Shown here: in pieces, positions 46,481 to 56,609 of the stretch | Layout: the number at the start of each line of letters is the position of its first letter | Numbering within the stretch: position 1 is the stretch's first letter | Assembly: GCA_002110485.1 (NCBI GenBank) | Contig: MOWL01000048.1 | Location: forward strand, 372,001 to 436,000 | Length of the DNA: 64,000 nt | Origin: Emergomyces orientalis | Lineage: Eukaryota; Ascomycota; Eurotiomycetes; Onygenales; Ajellomycetaceae | Direction: 5' to 3' | Notes under the pieces: model-generated | Databases searched by the model: none | What the model was told of the DNA's origin: nothing | Seen by the model: the letters and a program-made list of their open reading frames with translations, nothing else | Made by a program: the position numbers and the translations under genes

Positions 46481-48258
46481 ATGGAGGTCTGGTCAGGCCT
46501 AGTCACCGGCACCGGGGATTCTTCGCATGGGGCAAGTATGTGCAAAACACAGTCCCAACCAAGATCTGAGGATTGTGAAATTAACCAGTTTACCAACCAG
46601 GCATCTCACTGCTCAACCCATCCTTGACTGCCCAATGCACCCTCCCAAGGGATGCAAAGCTCTCCCTCCGCTCCTTTGTTAACCCCACACTTGTCCCTTA
46701 TTACGCGCGTACAGGCCCCGCTCTCGAGGTCCATATCAATGACTTCGAGTCGGCAGAATGGTGGAAATGCAGATTGTTACGTGGTGTTTGCGACGAGGAC
46801 GGTGACGACGGCCTGGATGACTCGTTGCCTATCCAGTCCCCAACGGGGGTGCTTTTGGCTGTTGAGGAGTCTCAACAACGCGGCGCTGCCAATGGCTCTG
46901 GCAATAACGTGACGGATATCCTTGTGTACGGGGTGCTTAGTTTACCTTCTCTTCATTCCAAACGACCGCCAACTCCTCCCCCGTCGTCATCACCTACTTT
47001 CCTTGATCCTAGCCTGGGAAACGAGAATGATAATGAAATGGCCAGCGCCCCGGAAAAGGAATTACGGGTTTATGCCGTCACGCTTTGTTCGGCGCTCATC
47101 AGGAAAGCTGAAGCTTTACCATCCCCACCATTGAGCCCTGAACTGGGTCCTCTAGCCAATAATGATAATGATACTGACAACGAGCGGTTCGCTGAGTTCC
47201 TCCCGGAGCAGTTTTCTCCCTGCCCCAAACGGAAACGGATGGCAAACATTTTCGACGCGGCGACTGAATACCATAAAAAAGTACGGCGGAAAGGTGGAGA
47301 GGCGGTATCGCAGCTCATGTCGCGCAGCTTGTCGTCGTCAGCTCATCAATTGTCGAATTCGGCAATTACGAAGGTTAAGAAGGAGCCGTTGGATATCTCT
47401 TCTTTTGACAGAGGTAATGATAATAACAATAGTAATACGCATAAAACACGAACATTATCAATTAATAGGATTACGAGGGTACCCAAGCAATCTTCACCTG
47501 CTACACCGTTGTCTGCGCATATACGGAATTTTAATTCGAACACGGGTGCATGGCCACGGACATCAAATGTCTCTAGTCGGAGAAGCACACCTGCACCCTT
47601 AATACAACAGCAGCAACAACTGGATACGCAGATATCCCCACCACCGCTGGCCCCCACATCACCGTCTGAAATCATCGCGGCAAACAAAGCACTATTAACA
47701 AGAACTATCCTAACATGCATGCGTTTATATGGGTTCCATCGGAATTCGCGCACGAGTAATCCAGCCGCCGCTGCGGGTCAGTCGAAACCATCACCACTAT
47801 CTCTATCAGAGGCGGATATTGATTCCGCTGTTATACCCCCGACGACGACGGCGACGACGATGATAACGGATTCACAATCACGCGAACCAACGCCAATGGC
47901 CCCGCATGCACAAACGCAGACTCAAACGCACTCAAGGCCTTCAACAGCTACCTCTATGCCTACAGCAGTTCCCCCCGATACAGACGAAGACGACGACTTC
48001 AAGGCTATGTACCATGCTACGTATCGCGCGGCGTCATTTGCCCTGAGGCGGTATATGAAAGATGCTGTGACTGGTGCTGTAACTACTACAGGAAGTTCAG
48101 CGGTGGCAGAGACAGTGGGAGGGGAAGTGGTAGGTGGAGAGAGTTTAAATAAACATTCTTCTGAAATGGGAGGGATTGTTGTGGGTGTGCCGGTTCTTGA
48201 GAGGGAGAAAGCTACAGATCTTGTGGATGGGGTGTTGAGGTTGTTTTGTGAAACGTAG
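46481..48258 (+). CDS. SLD7-like DNA replication initiation protein
   Basis: Probable homologue of Sld7, which stabilises Sld3 in origin firing. Exons 46481-46535 and 46601-48258; 570 aa. N-terminus MEVWSG, then LRSFVNPTLVPYYARTGPAL and SPTGVLLAVEES, DILVYGVLSLPS. The middle is low complexity and basic (CPKRKRMANIFDAA, a probable NLS). C-terminal helical block: DDDFKAMYHATYRAASFALR and EKATDLVDGVLRLFCET, resembling the Sld7 C-terminal domain. Assignment is from memory of fungal Sld7 sequences, not a search. The first intron has two in-frame acceptors 12 nt apart (CAG ending 46588 or 46600); the distal one gives the more usual intron length. Confidence 0.6.
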
Positions 48259-48737
48259 GGGCTCTGGTGATAATGCATAATGAAAATCGTTATTATTTAT
48301 TTATTTATATTTATATTTTATTTTATATTTTTTTGCGAGTCAATGTTTCTCTTCAAATTACCCTAGAATAATGCTTCACTGTGATATATAGTACCCCTTC
48401 TCAGGATTTAACCCACCAAGAGTTCAGATATATCTTGGCGTTGGAGTAACAATATCCCGACTGTATGTCTCAAACCACGTGACCCGAGCGCCTACTGACG
48501 TCGCTGCTTGAATCCATTACGATCGAGATATCAAACACCCGCAGACACTCACCACGAAAACTACAGAAGCTCGCCCGGGAGCTACCAGTTCAATAGGTAC
48601 CAGGGGAAGATTATTAGTTGACGACCTTTTGCCTTTGCCGCTCTTTTACGAACAGATAAAATAGCTTCCGCATCTCTTTCTCCCCCGCCTCCTCGTCCTC
48701 CCTCTCTCATCACCATCTCTATCTTTCTTCCTCCGCC
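48259..48737. other. Intergenic region between SLD7-like gene and VPS68
   Basis: 479 bp. TTTA-rich 3' flank, E-box at 48476-48481, then a C/T-rich leader before the VPS68 ATG. Confidence 0.5.
48476..48481 (+). promoter_or_regulatory. E-box CACGTG upstream of VPS68
   Basis: Context AACCACGTGACCCG, about 260 bp before the VPS68 start; same extended form as in the SLD7-like promoter. Confidence 0.35.
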
Positions 48738-49535
48738 ATGGACGACTCGGATAACCGCCTTTTCCGCTTCACCAAACCACGATGGCTAAGTAGTGCCAAC
48801 GCGCACACGGCTGGAATCTACGCCTCCGGTGCTTTGGTATGTTCTATCCCCTCCAGCTATATAACAATCCCAACGCTTAGGCCGCAACTACTCGCACACC
48901 CTCCCTACCTAATATTCCTTGCAGTCCATACTCCCATATAATTAACTAACTAACGATGCATCCAACCAGTTCTCCCTCGGCTTCTTTTTCCTCATCGATG
49001 CCGCCGCCTTCTCCCACAGCTCCAAAAACGGTGGCTTCGTCCACATAAAATTCGTAGACTGGATCCCAGGCATCTGCTCCGCGCTTGGCATGCTGGTGAT
49101 CAATTCCATCGAGAAGTCGCGGTTGAGTGCGGATTCGTTTAGTTATTCGGGCAACGGGGTTGCGTGGAAGGCCCGCTTTGTGCTGTTTTTGGGCTTTGCG
49201 TTGTTGGCCGGGGGGTTGGCGGGGAGTGTGGTATGTTATTATTTTCCTAACAGCTTGATGTGGGGGATGTAAAATATGCTAATATGCGTTATCATGCAGA
49301 CCGTCCTAGTTCTTAAATACGTTCTTAAGGATTATCCGCTACAGACGGTATACTTCGGGATTGCCAATGTTATTGCCAATGCCTTGATTATGATGAGGTG
49401 GGTATCCTCGTCTCCCCCTTGCTCAGAGAAATGAATATACAACTAACACCTACTGTTAACCCAACATTTAGCTCCACTATCCTGTGGGTATCGCAGAATA
49501 TGGAAGAGGATTATACATACAGCCTGACGTTGTAG
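48738..49535 (+). CDS. VPS68: Vps68 / UPF0220 (TMEM50) membrane protein
   Basis: Four-pass endosomal membrane protein that forms a complex with Vps55. Exons 48738-48836, 48970-49230, 49300-49397 and 49472-49535; 173 aa. Features: AHTAGIYASGALFSLGFFFL (TM1), DWIPGICSALGMLVINSIEK (TM2), WKARFVLFLGFALLAGGLAG (TM3), and YFGIANVIANALIMMSSTIL (TM4). Ends SQNMEEDYTYSLTL. The order WxPGIxSxLGMxMINxI with a following R/K is typical of UPF0220. Confidence 0.92.
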
Positions 49536-50256
49536 AATGCCTTCAAGATCATGTTAAGGCAAAGCATTTTATTTTATTTTAAATCTCCTGAGAAGTTTTT
49601 GATAGCTATCAGCTATCCTGCGTATTCCAATTACCTGTTGCTCCTCTCCGCTGCCGTTCTTGTCCGTAATCGTCATTAATTTCGGAGGCCGATTGATTTC
49701 GTCCTTCTTTTACCTTTTGCAAGGTTGAGTTATTCCTATTCACGGCGTTTGTGGTGTATTCTGTTCTCTCTCTACTTCTCATGATATATTTTGTTTTTGT
49801 TTGTTTTTGTTTTTGTTTTTTTCGTTATTTTTTCTGGAGAGCGTGATCCTATGTTTTTATTATTGTTATCTCATTAAAACTCGGATTTTGTTCAATGTAT
49901 TAAACTATCACCATTCCGATCTATTTTATCCTGGTTTCTGGAAAATTCGTCTATGACGCACTAGATAGCGATAAGGCAATAACCTATGCGTTAAGTATCT
50001 ATCATATTCCGGGACCAACGGCTGTTTTTGGAATCTTTGCTCTCTCACACGCACTCCCCAAGTCAAATCAAGTAAATAAGTGAAAAATCCATTTTGGTTA
50101 TCATTCCCCAGAAACGCCCGTAAACATAAAATCGCAAATCCCAAATCCCATGCATTGCATTACATAAACTTCATAAGTAGTACCTTACAACCAAGTCTTT
50201 CCCCCATAAGAAAACATCCCCTTCTCTCCATATCTTCGTTATATTCCATTGGTTGG
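49536..50256. other. Convergent 3' flanks of VPS68 and FES1
   Basis: 721 bp, T-rich with TTTTTG repeats near 49797-49820. No gene seen. Confidence 0.55.
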
Positions 50257-51065
50257 TCAAACCAGAGCCCGCCTCAACCAGCTAACTAGCTTATCCACCA
50301 CATCCATATCGCTGGCGTCGATGCTCTCGCCCACATCCTTCCTTACATCTTCTGGTAGATGGCGTAGCAGTTCATCCATGGCGGGCTGGTGATTGCGGAT
50401 GGCGGACGAGAGGGCGTAGACAGCCTTGCGCCGGACGGTGGTATCTGGGTCGTTTTGGGAGAGGGTTAAGAGGGTTGAGAGGGCTGTGGGGGCTTTTGAG
50501 AGGAGCTGTTATACAATATTGTTAGTGTCATGTTATATATATATATATATATATAACCAAAAAACGCGAAAGAAGAATGAGACAAGAGGTGTGAAAGGGA
50601 AAGAAAAATTATAAAATAAAATAAAAATAAAAAACATACCATCCCCTGCGCCCCAACATTATTCTGCACAGCTGTCCCTATACACCACGCCCCCATCATC
50701 CTCCTTCCAACCTCCTGCGCACCCAGCTCCTCCACCAACGGCTCCCACAATCCCAGTACGCCCAGGTTATTCGCGTTATCGAGGTTCTCGACGAGTTGCT
50801 CGAAGTTATCGAAAGCGATTAGTTTGTCGTCAATGGTTGTGGCGGGGGAGCGGATGGCGGCCATGGCGTTTTTCATTAGCTCGGCATCGGAGGGGGCGTT
50901 TAGGAGGAGGCGTTGGAGGGCGGTGGGGGAGAGGGAGCGGGGGGCGCGCGGGGGGTCGGAGGTCGTGGTGGAGGGGTTCTCGGTGGAGGATGTTGTTGTT
51001 GATGTTGTTGATGGGACGGAGTTTTCGAGGCTCCATTTTAGGAGGTTGTTCATTGAGGAGTCCAT
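50257..51065 (-). CDS. FES1: Hsp70 nucleotide exchange factor Fes1
   Basis: Cytosolic armadillo-type nucleotide exchange factor of Hsp70 (HspBP1 family). Exons 50640-51065 and 50257-50505; 224 aa. N-terminus MNNLLKWSLENSVPST is the Hsp70-facing family signature. The arm-repeat region follows: AFDNFEQLVENLDNANNL, WEPLVEELGAQEVGRRMMGA, WCIGTAVQNNVGAQ, and after the intron VRRKAVYALSSAIRNHQPA. The conserved N in NLDNANN is present. The 134-nt intron contains a (TA)n run. Confidence 0.94.
50534..50555. repeat. (TA)n microsatellite inside FES1 intron
   Basis: Uninterrupted TA run. Confidence 0.9.
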
Positions 51066-52185
51066 TGTGTGTATAAATATATGTGTGAGTGTGAGTGTTG
51101 TTTAAATGTGGTTGTATGGGCGGAGGGTGGGTGAGTCGGCGGGAGGGGCTGAAATGGAGCGCGGAAAGGGAGCGGGGGGAATGTTTGGCGGCTTTTCTCT
51201 CCTCTCTCCTTTTTTCTTTCTTTCTATCTTTCTTTTTTGTGTGGTTCCCTGCCTATGTCAAATAGCAAAGGTAAATGAGAATATATCTGATTGGCAGGTG
51301 TTTAGTGGAAATCTGTAGAAGTATTATTTTCTGTCTCAATTACAAACATTGGCATCCAGCAAAATAATTCTTCTGATGCCAAGCCTGTCACAGGTTTCTT
51401 GGGCGCTGGTGGCGGTTTCTGGAATATGCGCTGCGCTTCTAAATGCTTCGGCTGTAGCATCACCGATAATAACAGCGGGGAGATATTCCTGTGCGCTTTG
51501 ATATTTATTTAAAGTATATGATTCTTTTAGTTTTATTTTTGTATCTAATCGGTGAAATTTTTGGATTATCGGTTGTATCAGAAGTTATATGGGTAATAAT
51601 ACTTCATAGCATACCCTATCTACAGCAGGTAAAATGTAGTTAGTACTTAATATATTTTGATGTAGAAAAGTGTGCATAAAACCAGTCTGGTACATTTTCA
51701 GTACATTAACCATTTCATATTTAGAATATTATTGCCTCAATCCTTATAGAAAACAGATCAAGACATATATATATTCCTGCATGCTCTGATATTCTGTATA
51801 GAGCCTGGATATTCCAATACATCTAAAATTGATTATCAAAGCCGGGCGCCAGATTTCAGGTGGAGGCACACACACACGACGAGAGAGAGAGAGAAGTGAT
51901 AAAGCCAGTGCTGTAACTAGGTGTAGGAACCATTCCTGGGTTGTCAGACAATGAGGCACAAACTTCGTTTCAGAAACCCAGTAATTGGACAATCTCTTTG
52001 GCAGTCTGGTATACGAGAATCTGATAGGAGCTGGATGCATATTAAATATCTTTCCCATCAGTATATTAGCGGCCCGCCCGATCATCACCGGGTTACGTTC
52101 AGTTGATATGTCCCAAAGTCTGATGATCCTCTTACTATGTATCTGATTTTCAACCTTTTGGAAACAAGCACCACTGGCCGCTTGG

Positions 52186-52211
52186 TTTTTTTTTTTTTTT
52201 TTTTTTTTTTT
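52186..52211. repeat. Poly(T) tract of 26
   Basis: 26 consecutive T, then C and five more T. Could be a poly(A) scar of a retro-inserted sequence on the minus strand, but no target-site duplication was seen. Confidence 0.8.
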
Positions 52212-52809
52212 CTTTTTGGCTCTAATCTTGACACATGGCAACCACGGAAATGACTCCTCTTTTCCTCTATACCTCTTCTCACAATCCAGACAGAAACTTG
52301 GCTTTCCATGTATATATGTTCGTCTGAGTTCATCATACCCAATGGACCTGAATCTGGGTAGGTTAGGTAACTCCAGCCATGAGCTCTGCCAGTGTTTTGA
52401 TTGACAGGACGGGTAGCTTTTATCGGCCCCCGTTTGGTGATATTTCAGGGATCAATCAAATTGAATCTATCAAGCCCTTGCTTTGCTTGATTTGCTGGCT
52501 GGCAGTGAGTTTCATCTATCCATCCACACCCCAGTGCATGCCGATTTAAAGCTCTTGGGGTTTTTCAACTGGCTGACGTCTGTGTACTGCATCAAGTTCA
52601 AGGCAACTGCCAAATTGATTTTTCCCCCCTTTTTGATTGCCTTTGTGTTGGTCGTCCTAGATTCTTGGGAAGCGGTTTTCGAACGTGCCACAGGCATATA
52701 TATTTGATGATGGATCTTGTGATCTACAACATGGGTGGAGGTTACGGACGAAGAGATGAAGAGAGAAAAGGGCACTGGTCATCAGATCCGTATTGTTCAG
52801 GAGGGTTCT

Positions 52810-52838
52810 GTGTTGTTGTTGTTGTTGTTGTTGTTGTT
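52810..52838. repeat. (GTT)n microsatellite
   Basis: Trinucleotide run. Confidence 0.85.
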
Positions 52839-53168
52839 CTCCTTGTAATAATTACGCACATTGTCCCAACCGAACAGCCTTGGAAGCTCGCTAAGTGTCG
52901 TAGCTGAAAATATCGACGAAAGATAAAGAAAGTAATCGGAGGTAACATGCAAACTATCTGTATCTCCGTTTTCCAACCTGCCTTAAAGAAAAAAGGCTGA
53001 AGATGATTTTTTTTTAGGTTCCCGGATTCCCAGACCCTTTCTTCTGGGGTTTGATATTTTTATTTTTTATTCCTTTTCGCCGCCGGCAACGCGCGTCCAC
53101 CATTTGTTTGGCGGTTGCCTTGGGGGGGGGGGGCGGATCTGGAGGTCAGCGAGTGGGAGATGTGAGAT

Positions 53169-53216
53169 GTCGATGTCGATGATGATGCTGATGCAGATGC
53201 AGATGCAGATGCAGGA
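53169..53216. repeat. GAT/GATGCA repeat tract
   Basis: Imperfect GAT units followed by three to four copies of GATGCA. Confidence 0.75.
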
Positions 53217-53944
53217 TGTCAGATTAGATCAGATGCAAAATATATGTAGATACTGTGCCAAAGAAATGCTATTGCCTGGAGGAATAAATATCTGTCCGTC
53301 CCTGGAGAGTGATTGATAGATGAGGGGCTGGGGGCCAAGAAAATATAATTTGTTTGGTTACTGATTTACGTGAGACTTAATGGATAAATAAATAAGAAAG
53401 GTGGCTTAGTTGGACTAACTTAGTAGGTCAAGTTGAAGGGGGCGTATTTCTTTCATCGCGGCAAAAGGGGGATATTCCTGTTCAGCTGAAGGAGAAGAAG
53501 ATAATCGAGATAGAGCGAGATAGAGAAATAGAAGAGGAGGGAGGGGTCAGGTTGACACAGAGAATACAGCAGACACAGGCAGATATTGTATGGGGACAGA
53601 GGTACCGTGGATGTTCCCTTTTGGACCCCCGCCATTGTTGTAGACAACATGGCAAGATACCGTAATTAACGTACTGTACGGATACCACATAATAGCACGA
53701 AGCAGCCTTAACACTTCCTTGCACACAAAACCACGACATGACGATGGAAATAGGTTATTGGAAAGGGGGAGTTCAAAAATCAAAATCCTGTATGCCTGGG
53801 AGAATAGGCACTGGCATTTTCTCTGCAGCTGTGTATTCGTCATGGCCCCTCACTCTCCAAAGGCAGCCGTGTTTTGGGGGTGGGAATATATGCGAGGACA
53901 TCGTAATATTACCCGCGCCGCAGTACACACCCTTCGCCCAGCCA

Positions 53945-54180
53945 ACAAAACACCACCCAACCACTTTCATCTTCTTCTGCCCTCGTCTCTTCCTCTTCTT
54001 CGTCTTCAACTACAAAAATTCTCCCAACTTCCAACCTTCGACCTCTCTCCAACTCCATCGCCCATCTATCTCACCCATCCACAACTCCCCCCTCTAATAA
54101 CCTACATACAGCCCTGCTCTTCTTCTCCCACTCTTCCGTTTGCTTTCTGTAGTTCTCGTTTGCCATCTCTTTATTTAATT
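53945..54180 (+). promoter_or_regulatory. Pyrimidine-rich tract directly upstream of actin
   Basis: About 240 nt dominated by C and T ending just before the ATG, as seen at strongly expressed fungal genes. Likely core promoter and leader of actin; transcription start not determined. Confidence 0.5.
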
Positions 54181-54184
54181 CACA

Positions 54185-55032
54185 ATGGAGGGTATGTAAG
54201 CCTTGTTTCTCAGCCCCAGTTTCCCCTCCTCCACCTCTGTCTCTTCCTCCTCTTTTCCTCCTCCTCCTCCTCCGCCTTCTCTGAGACCTCATCCATTTAT
54301 TTTCTTGTGAATGGGCTAACATTCTTTCTGTTCGACGCTGTATAGAAGAAGTTGCTGCCCTCGTTATCGACAATGGGTATGTTTATCCCCCGGATTAAAC
54401 TCCCCCGTTTTGCTGTGTCCACGTCCCCCCTCCAGTTTGCGCACTACTACGCACTACGGCACTACTACACAACGACTTCCCTGCCAACGTCAACAATATC
54501 GAAATCCTTTCCTCTCCCTCCCCCCTTGGGATCTCATTACACTGGTTGCTCTCTATTTTTTGTAGCGTGCGCGCAAGATATGAGCTGTGGGAATTTTGGA
54601 ATTATGCGCACTATCAATTTTTTAGAGGGGGGTTTCTGCATGCGATGCTGACTGACACTTTGCCTGCAGATCCGGTATGTGCAAGGCCGGTTTCGCTGGC
54701 GATGATGCTCCACGAGCCGTCTTCCGTAAGTCTTCTCTCCCAGTCCCACCCACCCCCTGAAAGTATCTGGTTTCTTGCGTGTGTATTATTTGGCTTGCTG
54801 AGACAATGGAATAGCTTCGATCGTCGGTCGTCCTCGCCATCATGGGTAAATATTCATCTCCTACCCTGGCTTCCACCAATCCCTCGACTAAAGATAGAAG
54901 AGCTAAAGAACTAACCCCCCGTCATAGTATTATGATTGGTATGGGCCAGAAGGACTCCTATGTTGGCGATGAGGCACAATCCAAGCGTGGTATCCTCACC
55001 CTCAGATACCCCATTGAGCACGGTGTCGTCAC

Positions 55033-55065
<33 letters not shown>

Positions 55066-56014
55066 TACTTTCTACAACGAACTCCGCGTCGCTCCTGAGG
55101 AACACCCCGTTCTGTTGACCGAGGCCCCCATCAACCCCAAATCCAACCGTGAGAAGATGACCCAGATCGTTTTCGAAACCTTCAATGCCCCCGCCTTCTA
55201 TGTCTCCATCCAGGCCGTGCTTTCGCTCTACGCCTCCGGCCGTACCACTGGTATCGTTCTCGACTCCGGTGACGGTGTCACTCACGTCGTCCCCATCTAC
55301 GAGGGTTTCGCCCTCCCACACGCCATTTCTCGTATTGACATGGCTGGCCGTGATTTGACCAACTACCTCATGAAGATCCTGGCGGAGCGCGGTTACTCAT
55401 TCTCCACCACCGCTGAGCGTGAAATCGTCCGCGATATCAAGGAGAAGCTCTGCTACGTCGCCCTCGACTTCCAACAGGAGATCCAGACTGCTTCCCAATC
55501 CTCCAGCTTGGAGAAGTCCTACGAGCTCCCCGACGGTCAGGTCATCACCATTGGCAACGAGCGATTCCGCGCCCCAGAGGCCCTCTTCTCACCCAGCGTC
55601 CTGGGTCTTGAGAGCGGTGGTATCCACGCCACGACCTACAACGCCATCATGAAATGCGACGTCGACGTCCGAAAGGATCTCTACGGCAACATCGTCATGG
55701 TAGGTTATAAATCTATAAATCTATACATATTTTCGTCCTTTTTATTTCATTATTAGCATAAATACTAACTGAAATAAAACCAGTCTGGCGGTACCACCAT
55801 GTACCCCGGTATCTCCGACCGTATGCAAAAGGAGATCACCGCCCTCGCCCCCTCGTCGATGAAGGTTAAGATCATCGCCCCGCCCGAACGTAAATACTCC
55901 GTCTGGATCGGTGGTTCCATCTTGGCCTCCCTCTCGACCTTCCAGCAAATGTGGATCTCCAAGCAGGAATACGACGAGTCTGGACCTTCCATTGTCCACC
56001 GCAAGTGCTTCTAA
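54185..56014 (+). CDS. ACT1: Actin
   Basis: Conventional actin, 375 aa, the sole actin in most ascomycetes. Six exons: 54185-54191, 54346-54376, 54670-54725, 54815-54845, 54928-55699 and 55784-56014. Protein starts [20 protein letters not shown] and shows [19 protein letters not shown], the phosphate loops, [19 protein letters not shown] and the C-terminus PSIVHRKCF. The first exon has only seven coding bases and three of the first four exons are below 35 nt, so the 5' end is invisible to ORF finders. Codon use is strongly C-ending, unlike neighbours, fitting high expression. Confidence 0.98.
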
Positions 56015-56189
56015 GGTATGGGAGTTTTTTGCGTGTTTGTCCTTGCCCTTGTCTTTCTTTTTTAAATTAAAATCGAAATGTTAGTTTTGTTGCTGTGTGC
56101 TGCTGTGGGAGAACTTTTTTATATCTTAACTCAAAAAATCACAAAAAACCAAAATTTTTAACTACTACTATTTTTTCTACGTACCTAGT

Positions 56190-56276
56190 TTTCTTCATTT
56201 CTTCATTTTTTCATTTTCATTTTTTTCATTTTCATTTTTTTCATTTTCATTTTTCATTTCATTTCATTTCATTTCT
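56190..56276. repeat. TTTTCA / TTTCA repeat tract
   Basis: Imperfect tandem copies in the actin 3' flank. Confidence 0.8.
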
Positions 56277-56584
56277 TTTTGAAGTTTTTCGTGGGCCCGG
56301 ATCATTGATTGATTGATTACATAGAGCCACTCCTCCCCTTTCTCAACCCCCAACCATCGCGATCACGCGAGTACACAATGCAAAATACACCTGCTCACAG
56401 CCATATTTCTCTGCTACCCGCTTCCCCCAATCCCAACGTCCATATCTTCCCAAATCGCGCCCGCCGGTAGTTACTAGTAGCTAGTTGCGCCTATGTCTGT
56501 TTGTGACTTGTGCTTGAGCTTGTGTTGAGTTTACACCCGCCCCTCCCCCCTCCCACCCTTGTTCCTCGCCTCGAATCGACCATG

Positions 56585-56609
56585 TGTTGTTGTTGTTGTT
56601 GTTGTTGTT
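56585..56609. repeat. (TTG)n microsatellite
   Basis: Trinucleotide run. Confidence 0.85.

Larger units (their letters stand above)
51066..54184. other. 3.1-kb gene-free region between FES1 and actin
   Basis: No convincing gene on either strand. Contains a T26 run (52186-52211), (GTT)n at 52810-52838, and (GATGCA)n at about 53169-53216. The last 240 bp are the C/T-rich actin leader. A 165-codon minus-strand ORF at 51744-52241 shows no family resemblance. Confidence 0.5.

Noticed and set aside
51417..51424. TTCTGGAA as a heat shock element of FES1
   Set aside because: Only two inverted nGAAn units, 350 bp upstream; a functional HSE usually needs three.
51744..52241. 165-codon minus-strand ORF between FES1 and actin
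   Set aside because: Begins in a poly-lysine made by the T26 tract and shows no recognisable domain; likely chance.
53719..54345. 208-codon plus ORF overlapping the actin start
   Set aside because: Overlaps the C/T-rich actin leader, exon 1 and intron 1; the actin frame is certain and different.
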